DNA of 9,299 nucleotides, taken from positions 1 to 9,299 of the forward strand of contig JAPKDK010000103.1 of the NCBI GenBank assembly GCA_028872645.1, given 5' to 3'. How positions within the stretch are numbered: the first letter of the stretch is position 1; every line of letters begins with the position of its first letter. This stretch comes from Verrucomicrobiota bacterium. GTDB taxonomy: Bacteria; Verrucomicrobiota; Verrucomicrobiia; Limisphaerales; UBA1100. Both the position numbers and the translations under genes were made by a program. Positions 1 through 6,057 of the stretch are shown here, piece after piece. The notes beneath the pieces are model-generated. The model worked only from the letters and a program-made list of their open reading frames with translations. It was not told where the DNA came from and did not search any database.

Positions 1-578
1 ACTTTGAGCACGCGTTGGTACAACCGCGCAAAGAGCGGCAGATTTTTTTTGATGGTGGTACGACTTTTGGAAAAACCGATGGAGACGATGGAGGTTTCCA
101 ACGTGCTCGTCTCGCTGACGTGTATGGCGCGCCCATTAAGCTTGGCTTTGCCGCCGGCGCGGGCGGTCCACATCTCATCAAGAAACGGATCGTACACCGC
201 GCCGATCACCGAATCGTAATCCGCCCAATGACCGGTGGAATCTGCGCGGCGTTGTTGCAGTGCGATGGAAACGCACGCGTGCGGAATGCCGCGGCTGAAA
301 TTCACCGTGCCGTCGATGGGATCCACCACCCAACGCCACTCGCCAGTGGTATCGCCCACCTCGCCTTCCTCGCCGAGAAATGGAATATTCGGGAAGCCCT
401 TGTGCAAGCCGCGCTCAATCATCGCTTGGCTGCGGTTATCCAACTCCAGCTTGATGTCGTGCGCGGTTTGCAGGTTGATGTGCTTGGGCGTGCGCAGTTG
501 GCTTTTGAGAAATACGCCGACTTTGTGCGCCACATCCTTGGCACATCGGGCAGCGGCAGTGATGTTCGGGGGCTTCAT
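1..578 (-). CDS. Inositol monophosphatase family protein, C-terminus cut by window edge
   Basis: Reading leftward from the ATG at 578, 192 codons stay open to the window edge. The product matches the Mg2+-dependent inositol-1-phosphatase/SuhB-like family, which removes phosphate from myo-inositol phosphates or related sugar phosphates in the cytoplasm. Visible signatures are the metal-binding FLGEEGE segment (about residues 67-73, Glu70/Glu71) and the family motif WVVDPIDGTVNFSRGIP (83-99, metal ligands Asp86 and Asp89). The second motif (WDxAAG), expected later, lies outside the window. The start overlaps the stop of the upstream DUF218 gene as ATGA, and no Shine-Dalgarno sequence precedes it, so translation probably depends on coupling or frameshifting from that gene. 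Substrate is not predictable: histidinol-phosphatase-like and CysQ-like members share these motifs. The family call is firm; the specific activity is inference. Confidence 0.9.
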   Translation of the reverse strand, partial: MKPPNITAAARCAKDVAHKVGVFLKSQLRTPKHINLQTAHDIKLELDNRSQAMIERGLHKGFPNIPFLGEEGEVGDTTGEWRWVVDPIDGTVNFSRGIPHACVSIALQQRRADSTGHWADYDSVIGAVYDPFLDEMWTARAGGKAKLNGRAIHVSETSTLETSIVSIGFSKSRTTIKKNLPLFARLYQRVLK

Positions 579-584
579 TTTTTT
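575..584 (-). other. Slippery A_AAA_AAA heptamer at a stop/start overlap
   Basis: The DUF218 gene ends CCA AAA AAA TGA. Its seven consecutive A residues (584 down to 578) form a canonical X_XXY_YYZ heptamer in the zero frame. After a -1 slip the next codon is ATG AAG CCC, which is the first codon and frame of the IMPase gene. The same bases also form the ATGA overlap that permits ordinary stop-restart coupling. The geometry is directly visible; use of the frameshift is inference. Confidence 0.4.
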
Positions 585-1360
585 GGTAGCGCGTCGAGCC
601 GTATCCAACCCTTCGAGCGGTAATACATCCAACCAGCAGACTCGTACATCCAAATTTGGACGGTCTTGAGGCGATCAATGCTCGGGAAAAATTCCCATTC
701 CTCCCGATACGGCCACGCACCAAAATCGCAAGCCACCGGCGTGACATCGACGCCACTTGAAAGAAACACCGCCTCGGCGCGTTTCATATGGCTGGCGGAG
801 GTAACGAGCAAAATTGTTTTCCAGCTCTCCTTTTTCGCAAGCACCGCGAATTTTTGTGACTCCTCATAAGTATTGGCGCACACGCCGAGATCGTGCACGG
901 GGATGTCTTCGACCAGTTTCCATTTCTCCATCCACGGCCGAATGCGCTCGGCTTCCGGTTCCAACTTTCCAGTTTTCCAATAACCGCCCCCGCCCAAAAC
1001 CAGTACCGGCGCTTTGCCGCGGCGTGTGAGCTCGATGCCCGTCAACAACCGATCCACCGTGGAGGCAAAATCAATGCCATTGATTTCAGAATCACTCCCT
1101 CCGCCGATGCCGCCCAACACCAACACCGCATCGACCTCCGGAAGTGTTTCCCAACTTGTGCGCCCATACGGCACTTCCAATCGCGAAAGCAATTCTCCCG
1201 CCAGCGGTGAACTGCCGAGGAGGAATAACACCAACGCCAAACCGCCTTGTAGCGCCGCCATACGATATTTGCGTTTGTAAATAAACCAACCGGCCGAGCC
1301 CAGCAGCGCCAGCCACAAAAGGGCCACTGGCTGCAGTAAAACTTTCGCGAGCGCAGCCAT
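575..1360 (-). CDS. DUF218 (YdcF/SanA/ElyC-type) membrane protein
   Basis: This is a 261-residue inner-membrane protein. Two hydrophobic helices (about residues 7-28 and 35-52) precede a Rossmann-like DUF218 domain. Family marks are DAVLVLGG (77-84), APVLVLGGGGYW (117-128), CANTYEES (161-168) and LLVTSASHMKRA (184-195) with the conserved His191/Arg194. E. coli ElyC, an envelope biogenesis factor linked to peptidoglycan precursor metabolism, has the same two-helix layout and nearly the same length, but YdcF and SanA share the domain, so the exact role is open. I chose the ATG at 1360: it lies 1 nt after the valS stop and GAGG sits 6 nt upstream. A TTG at 1384 would add eight residues inside valS and is less likely. 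The gene ends in Lys-Lys (AAA AAA TGA), overlapping the IMPase start. It probably belongs to the cimA-valS operon. Confidence 0.85.
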   Translation of the reverse strand: MAALAKVLLQPVALLWLALLGSAGWFIYKRKYRMAALQGGLALVLFLLGSSPLAGELLSRLEVPYGRTSWETLPEVDAVLVLGGIGGGSDSEINGIDFASTVDRLLTGIELTRRGKAPVLVLGGGGYWKTGKLEPEAERIRPWMEKWKLVEDIPVHDLGVCANTYEESQKFAVLAKKESWKTILLVTSASHMKRAEAVFLSSGVDVTPVACDFGAWPYREEWEFFPSIDRLKTVQIWMYESAGWMYYRSKGWIRLDALPKK

Positions 1361-1361
1361 C

Positions 1362-4031
1362 TCAGGCCTCGGCGAGGTACTCAATGGCCTCGCGGGTTTG
1401 TTGCTCCTTTTGCTGCCACTCGGCCAAGCGATCTTTGGCCTCCTGCAAAACTTCTTCCGGCGCGCGTTCGGTGAATTTCGGATTATTCAACTTGGCATCG
1501 GCTTTCTGGATTTCGCTTGCGATTTTCCCCAACTGTTTTTCCAACCGCACCTTTTCGGCGTCCACATCGATCAATCCATCGAGCGGCAAATACAATTCGC
1601 CCAACGCCGAGCGTGCGGCGGGCGTGCCTTTACGCGGCGCGTAATCGGCGTCGACTTTCAAGCTCTCGGCGTTCAGTAAACTTTGAATGACTTCCACTTC
1701 GTACGCATCGAGCTGGGCGGCGGGTTTGATGATGTAATCAATTTTTTTTGCAAACGGAATATTGCCGATGCCGCGCAAGTTGCGGCCAGCGGTAACGAGT
1801 TCGTGCTTGGCGGCGACGAGATCGTCAATGGTTTCGTCCAGCGCGTAATGCTCTTTGAAATCTTCCTTAAACGATTTCGGCCAATGGGCGGTCATAATCG
1901 TTTGGCCGCCTTGATCGCTTGGCATCTCGGCAGAGAAGCCGAGGCCGTGCCAAAGCTCTTCCGTGATGAACGGCATAAACGGATGAAACAATCGCAGCGT
2001 GTGGCCGGTTACAAAATCGAATACCGCCAGCACGTTGGCTTTGCGCGCGGCGTCTTCGCTGAAGAAGGTTGCTTTGCAGGATTCCACATACCAATCGCAA
2101 AATTCGCTCCAGAAAAAACGGTAAAGCGTCGCCGTGGCGTCCGTAAACCGATAGGCCGCGAAAGCGTCTGTGACCTCTGTGATGGCTTGGTCGAGGCGGC
2201 GCAGAATCCAACGGTCATCGCTGGTGAGCTGCGTGGGATCAATTTCGCCTTCGGTCTCGCCGCCTTGCATTTGGCGGAAGCGGCAGGCATTCCACAGCTT
2301 GTTGCAAAAATTACGACCGAGCTCGACGTCCTTTTCGTCAAAGAGCACATCCGCCCCCAAGGGCGCGCTACGCATCGTGCCAAAGCGCAACGCATCCGCG
2401 CTGTATTGCGCAATAAGTTTCAGCGGATCGGGTGAATTGCCGAGGCTCTTGGACATTTTGCGGCCTTTTTTGTCACGAACAATGCCGGTGAAATACACGT
2501 TGCGAAATGGTAAATCGCCTTTGTATTCGTAGCCCGCCATTATCATTCGGGCGACCCAAAAGAAAATGATGTCCGGCCCCGTGACGAGGTCGGTGGTGGG
2601 ATAAAACTTCTTAAGCGTCTCCGTGTCGTCCGGCCAACCCATCGTCGCAAACGGCCAGAGCCACGAGCTACACCAAGTATCGAGCACGTCGGGATCTTGT
2701 TCCCAGCCATCGCCCTCGGGAGCATCAAGCCCGCAGTGGATTTCTTCACCGCGATACCAAACCGGAATGCGATGTCCCCACCAAAGCTGGCGGCTGATGC
2801 ACCAATCTTGCAGGCCGTCCATCCAATAATCGTACGTCTTGGACCAACGCTCGGGATAAAATTTCAACGCGCCGTTGGCCACACATTCGCGTGACTGCGC
2901 TTGGCTCGGATATTTCAAAAACCACTGCTCGGAAAGCCGCGGCTCGATGGGCACATCAGCGCGTTCGCTGAAGCCGACGTTGTTTTTGTGATCCTCGGCT
3001 TTGAGTAGCGCGCCCATTTCTTCGAGCTTCGCGGTGGCGACTTTGCGCGCCTCGAAGCGATCTAGCCCGGCCAAGTCCGCGCCGGCCAACTCGTTCATTT
3101 TGCCATCGGCATTGATGACGTCGATGACCTCCAATCCGTGACGCTGGCCAATTTCAAAATCCGCCTTGTCGTGCGCGGGCGTGACCTTCAGCACGCCCGT
3201 GCCAAACTCAATGTCGATGTGCTCGTCGGCCACGATCGGCAAGTGCGCCTGGTTTTCCATCGGCAAGGGCCGCACCGCGTGTTTGCCGATGAGTTTTGCG
3301 TAGCGCGGGTCCTTTGGGTTCACCGCGATGCCGCTGTCGCCGGGGATGGTTTCGGGCCGCGTGGTGGCAATCTCCAGCCACGTGTCCGGCTCTTCGACCA
3401 CTTGCACTTTGAAATAAAAGAGCTGGCTGTTTTGCTCTTTCATGATGACCTCTTCATCCGAGAGGGCGGTCAATGATTTTGGGCACCAGTTCACCATCCG
3501 TTTGCCGCGGTAAATATGCCCCTTTTTATAAAGGTCAACAAACACGCGCTGCACGCACTGCGTGTAGTCTTCGTCCATCGTGAAGCGCAGGCGCGACCAA
3601 TCGCAACTCGCGCCGAGCTTTTTCAACTGCTCGATGATGATGTTGCCGTGTTTCTCTTTCCATTCCCAAATATGCTCGAGCAATTTCTCGCGTCCGAGGT
3701 CGTCGCGATGCTTCATCACGCCCTCCTTGCGCAGCGCGCGCTCCACCACATTCTGCGTCGCGATGCCCGCGTGATCCGTGCCCGGCAACCACAGCACCTC
3801 CTTGCCGTCCATCCGCGCCTTACGCGCGAGGATGTCTTGAATCGTATTATTCAGAACGTGCCCCATATGCAGCACGCCCGTGACATTCGGCGGCGGGATC
3901 ACAATCGAATAAGCCGGCCGCTCCTCACTCACGCGCGCGGGATCCGCCGTGAAGCAGCCGTGCTCCTCCCAAAACGAATACCATCTTTCCTCCACCGCGT
4001 GCGGTTCGTAAGCCTTGGGAATTTCTGCCAT
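1362..4031 (-). CDS. valS: Valyl-tRNA synthetase
   Basis: This 889-residue class I aminoacyl-tRNA synthetase attaches valine to tRNA-Val in the cytoplasm. The length is normal for bacterial ValRS. The HIGH signature appears as PPPNVTGVLHMGH (47-58, HMGH at 55-58), followed by GTDHAGIATQ (84-93). The CP1 editing domain carries TTRPETIPGDSGIAVNP (223-239) and AHDKADFEIG (286-295), the elements that clear mischarged threonine; the GDS in place of the commoner GDT is a mild variant. WCISRQLWWGHRIPVW (410-425) and KMSKS (525-529) complete the catalytic core. An anticodon-binding helical region follows, and the last ~65 residues are a charged coiled coil typical of ValRS. The ATG at 4031 starts 4 nt after the cimA stop and has no clear Shine-Dalgarno sequence, suggesting translational coupling. 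Complete, with no sign of damage. Confidence 0.98.
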   Translation of the reverse strand: MAEIPKAYEPHAVEERWYSFWEEHGCFTADPARVSEERPAYSIVIPPPNVTGVLHMGHVLNNTIQDILARKARMDGKEVLWLPGTDHAGIATQNVVERALRKEGVMKHRDDLGREKLLEHIWEWKEKHGNIIIEQLKKLGASCDWSRLRFTMDEDYTQCVQRVFVDLYKKGHIYRGKRMVNWCPKSLTALSDEEVIMKEQNSQLFYFKVQVVEEPDTWLEIATTRPETIPGDSGIAVNPKDPRYAKLIGKHAVRPLPMENQAHLPIVADEHIDIEFGTGVLKVTPAHDKADFEIGQRHGLEVIDVINADGKMNELAGADLAGLDRFEARKVATAKLEEMGALLKAEDHKNNVGFSERADVPIEPRLSEQWFLKYPSQAQSRECVANGALKFYPERWSKTYDYWMDGLQDWCISRQLWWGHRIPVWYRGEEIHCGLDAPEGDGWEQDPDVLDTWCSSWLWPFATMGWPDDTETLKKFYPTTDLVTGPDIIFFWVARMIMAGYEYKGDLPFRNVYFTGIVRDKKGRKMSKSLGNSPDPLKLIAQYSADALRFGTMRSAPLGADVLFDEKDVELGRNFCNKLWNACRFRQMQGGETEGEIDPTQLTSDDRWILRRLDQAITEVTDAFAAYRFTDATATLYRFFWSEFCDWYVESCKATFFSEDAARKANVLAVFDFVTGHTLRLFHPFMPFITEELWHGLGFSAEMPSDQGGQTIMTAHWPKSFKEDFKEHYALDETIDDLVAAKHELVTAGRNLRGIGNIPFAKKIDYIIKPAAQLDAYEVEVIQSLLNAESLKVDADYAPRKGTPAARSALGELYLPLDGLIDVDAEKVRLEKQLGKIASEIQKADAKLNNPKFTERAPEEVLQEAKDRLAEWQQKEQQTREAIEYLAEA
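1367..1370 (-). promoter_or_regulatory. Shine-Dalgarno site deciding the DUF218 gene start
   Basis: GAGG within the last codons of valS lies 6 nt before the ATG at 1360 and supports that start over the TTG at 1384. Confidence 0.5.
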
Positions 4032-4035
4032 AAAA

Positions 4036-5598
4036 CTATTTTTTCAACAGCCGAAACTCAATGCTATCAAGCAACGCCTGCAAACTGGCTTCGATGATGT
4101 TTTCGTTCACACCCACGGTGTACCAGCGATCCTTGCCATCGGTGGATTCAATAAGCACGCGGGTTTTGGCAGCCGTGCCGGTGGTGCTGTTCAGTATCCT
4201 CACTTTATAATCCGTCAGCCGCACTTGCTTGAGAGCCGGATAAAATCCGCGCAACGCATTACGGAGTGCTTGATCGAGCGCGTTCACGGGGCCATCGCCA
4301 TCGGCTACGGTGTGGGCGGCCTCGTTGCCGACACGGACTTTCACCGTGGCCTCACAAACGTGGTCCTCCGAATCGCCGCGCATCGAGACGTGGTACGCCT
4401 CCAAATCAAACGCCGGCTCCACGCGGCCGAGTGCTTTGCGGATGAGCAACGCCAGTGAGCCTTCCGCACCTTCGTAATCGTAGCCGAGATGTTCCTGCTC
4501 CTTCACGCGCGCGAGGATGTCCTTCAACTCCGGCGCATCATTGGCGATACGGATGCCCATCTCCTGCGCCTTCATCACGATGTTGCTGCGGCCGGCGAGG
4601 TCGCTCACGAGAATACGGCGCGCGTTGCCGACCACTTCGGGGTTGGTGTGTTCAAAACTCGATGCCACTTTTTGCACGGCGTTCACGTGCATACCGCCTT
4701 TGTGCGCGAAGGCGGTTCCGCCCACCCACGGTTGATGACGGTCGGGCACGAGGTTTGCCACTTCATCAATGAAGCGTGAAACTTCGCGCAGTTTTTTCAA
4801 ACGCGCCTTGGAAATGGAACGTCGACCCATCTTCAAAGTGATATTCGGAATCGCACTGGTGAGATTGCAATTGCCGGTGCGCTCGCCGTAGCCATTGATG
4901 GTGCCTTGCACCTGCGTGGCGCCCTGCTCCACCGCCGCCAACGCGTTGGCTACGCCGAGGCCGATGTCGTTGTGCGTGTGGATACCGATGGGGCACGTCA
5001 GCGCCGCGCGAGCCTCGGCGGTGATGGCCGCCACTTCGCTGGGCAACGAGCCGCCGTTGGTGTCGCATAGCACCACAAAATCCGCGCCCGCCGCTTCCGC
5101 CGCCTTCCAAGTAGCCATTGCGTATTCCGGATCATCCTTAAATCCATCCAGCGCGTGCTCGGCATCGTAAATGACTTTGCGCCCGTTCTTTTTCAGAAAC
5201 GCAATGGTGTCGGCGATCATCGCGATGTTTTCGGCGGGCGTGGTGCGCAGCACTTCCTTCACGTGCAACAGCCACGTTTTGCCGAAGATAGTGACCACCG
5301 GCGTCTTGGCGTCGATCAACAGTTTCACCTGAGGATCGTCCTTCGCCTTCACTTTTTTGCGGCGTGTTGAGCCAAAGGCCGCAATCTGCGCGTGCTTCCA
5401 TTTGCGCTTGGCCGCTTGCTTAAAAAACTCGATGTCCTTCGGATTGCTCCCCGGCCAACCGCCCTCCACGTAATGAACGCCAAAGGCATCGAGCCGCTCG
5501 GCCACGCGAAGTTTGTCCGCCACCGAAAAACTCACACCCTCGCCCTGCGTGCCATCGCGCAGCGTCGTGTCGTAGATTTCAATCAGTCCCTTGCTCAT
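4036..5598 (-). CDS. cimA: (R)-citramalate synthase
   Basis: The enzyme condenses pyruvate with acetyl-CoA to citramalate, the first step of the threonine-independent route to 2-oxobutyrate and isoleucine. The 520-residue protein has an N-terminal TIM barrel with the DRE motif DTTLRDG (10-16, Arg14 and Asp15), the EGGWPGSNPKD segment (45-55) characteristic of the long CimA group (TIGR00977 type), the metal-binding HTHND (207-211) and NGYGERTGNCNL (235-246). The C-terminal ~115 residues form a LeuA-type dimer domain, where isoleucine feedback normally acts. The EGGWPG block and overall length favour CimA over 2-isopropylmalate or homocitrate synthase. I chose the ATG at 5598, because the TTG at 5610 lies inside a hairpin and adds only four residues that do not fit the family N-terminus. 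The gene ends AAA AAA TAG, 4 nt before valS. Confidence 0.95.
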   Translation of the reverse strand: MSKGLIEIYDTTLRDGTQGEGVSFSVADKLRVAERLDAFGVHYVEGGWPGSNPKDIEFFKQAAKRKWKHAQIAAFGSTRRKKVKAKDDPQVKLLIDAKTPVVTIFGKTWLLHVKEVLRTTPAENIAMIADTIAFLKKNGRKVIYDAEHALDGFKDDPEYAMATWKAAEAAGADFVVLCDTNGGSLPSEVAAITAEARAALTCPIGIHTHNDIGLGVANALAAVEQGATQVQGTINGYGERTGNCNLTSAIPNITLKMGRRSISKARLKKLREVSRFIDEVANLVPDRHQPWVGGTAFAHKGGMHVNAVQKVASSFEHTNPEVVGNARRILVSDLAGRSNIVMKAQEMGIRIANDAPELKDILARVKEQEHLGYDYEGAEGSLALLIRKALGRVEPAFDLEAYHVSMRGDSEDHVCEATVKVRVGNEAAHTVADGDGPVNALDQALRNALRGFYPALKQVRLTDYKVRILNSTTGTAAKTRVLIESTDGKDRWYTVGVNENIIEASLQALLDSIEFRLLKK

Positions 5599-5601
5599 CA
5601 A

Positions 5602-5618
5602 CCCCCGCAAAGCGGGAG
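5602..5618 (-). promoter_or_regulatory. Hairpin over the cimA ribosome-binding region
   Basis: On the cimA mRNA strand, CUCCCGC and GCGGGGG can pair around a UUU loop. The inner five pairs (plus-strand CCCGC 5604-5608 with GCGGG 5612-5616) are perfect, and one G-U and one C-G pair extend the stem. The only purine-rich, Shine-Dalgarno-like stretch before the ATG at 5598 is the 3' arm of this stem, so folding would hide it. There is no U-tract, so it is not a Rho-independent terminator on either strand. The pairing is visible in the sequence; a role in translation control is inference. Confidence 0.45.
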
Positions 5619-5677
5619 GCGAGTTCTACGTCAAAGGCACTTCGCTTGCAAACCTCAAACGGGTTGTTTCCTGTGCG

Positions 5678-5893
5678 TTACGCCGGAAATGACACCGTCC
5701 GCGTGGGAGAAAACTCCAACCGCCGCTGCACGTGCCTTGGCACGGCAGGCTCCACGTCCGCATCAATCATCTTGCGGATTTGATCAAACCACCAATCCGC
5801 CCGTGCCACCCGCCGCCGCTTGCGCGGCACCGCCTCCCGAATCACATTGCGATCAAAACCCAACTCCAGTTGCTCATTCAGTTCATTATACAT
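5678..5893 (-). CDS. Small Arg-rich protein of unknown function with a WWF motif
   Basis: This is a 71-residue protein. An acidic N-terminus (residues 1-20) is followed by the strongly basic PRKRRRVAR (23-31), the aromatic block DWWFDQIRKMID (33-44) and a second Arg-containing tail. No membrane segment or signal peptide is seen. It is more than a chance frame because AAGGAG lies exactly 6 nt before the ATG, the best ribosome binding site in the window. From memory, short verrucomicrobial hypothetical proteins share this layout (acidic start, Arg cluster, WWF-x-Q-hydrophobic, Pro/Ala-rich tail), but I cannot verify this. The basic patch could bind nucleic acid or ribosomes; that is speculation. 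It lies 79 nt upstream of cimA on the same strand and may be co-transcribed. It is not a leader peptide for Ile/Val attenuation, because branched-chain residues are not clustered. Confidence 0.7.
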   Translation of the reverse strand: MYNELNEQLELGFDRNVIREAVPRKRRRVARADWWFDQIRKMIDADVEPAVPRHVQRRLEFSPTRTVSFPA

Positions 5894-5899
5894 TTTGTT

Positions 5900-5905
5900 C
5901 TCCTT
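5900..5905 (-). promoter_or_regulatory. Strong Shine-Dalgarno site (AAGGAG) of the small gene
   Basis: On the minus strand AAGGAG is followed by the 6-nt spacer AACAAA and then the ATG at 5893. This is a near-ideal distance and core sequence, and it is what makes the 71-residue frame credible. The neighbouring genes (valS, IMPase and the large rightward gene) have no comparable site. Confidence 0.75.
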
Positions 5906-5939
5906 GGTTCGTGTTCAAACTCTGCGCTGAGCCTCTCAC

Positions 5940-5962
5940 GGGACATGGGACATTTACTGTCC
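5940..5962. repeat. Tandem 7-mer with adjacent inverted repeat in divergent spacer
   Basis: GGGACAT occurs twice head to tail (5940-5946 and 5947-5953). Part of the second copy, GGACA (5948-5952), is inverted as TGTCC (5958-5962) across a 5-nt spacer. It lies about 25 nt upstream of the rightward -35 box and about 50 nt upstream of the leftward small gene, where an operator would be placed. It could equally be a fragment of a dispersed repeat. Confidence 0.5.
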
Positions 5963-5987
5963 TACATGAAATTAATCCTCAAATACA

Positions 5988-6016
5988 TTGATTCACTGTT
6001 CAACACGGAATAAAAT
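5988..6016 (+). promoter_or_regulatory. Sigma70-type promoter of the large secreted cytochrome gene
   Basis: A -35 box TTGATT (5988-5993) and a -10 box TAAAAT (6011-6016) are separated by exactly 17 nt. They match consensus at four and five of six positions. Transcription would begin near 6023, giving a leader of about 35 nt before the ATG at 6058. The surrounding spacer (5894-6057) is AT-rich. I found no equally good promoter pointing left in this spacer. Confidence 0.5.
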
Positions 6017-6057
6017 TCTGCTTTGCCTAGGTCATTAAAAATTAAATCCCCATAGAT

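Noticed and set aside
41..50. A8 run in the IMPase coding strand (and a similar one in valS near 1742-1749) as a frameshift signal or sequencing error
   Set aside because: Both reading frames continue normally with family-consistent residues on each side, and slippage there would only lead to premature termination.
15..623. 202-residue rightward open frame
   Set aside because: It is antisense to the IMPase motifs and to the DUF218/IMPase junction, with no domain features of its own.
1683..2435. 250-residue rightward open frame
   Set aside because: It lies wholly antisense to well-supported valS sequence, shows no recognisable motif, and GC-rich coding DNA commonly leaves such long antisense frames.
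3516..4097. 193-residue rightward open frame across the valS start
   Set aside because: It is antisense to the HIGH-motif region of valS and has no convincing start signal or motif.
5602..5618. GC-rich hairpin as a Rho-independent terminator between the small gene and cimA
   Set aside because: No U-tract follows the stem on either strand.
5623..5662. Leftward promoter for cimA built on TTGACG in the 79-nt spacer
   Set aside because: A -35-like TTGACG exists, but nothing resembling TATAAT lies 16-18 nt downstream.
5392..5991. 199-residue rightward open frame spanning the cimA start and the small gene
   Set aside because: It runs opposite to cimA and the 71-residue gene, which has a strong ribosome binding site; its translation is Pro/Ala/His-rich without domain character.
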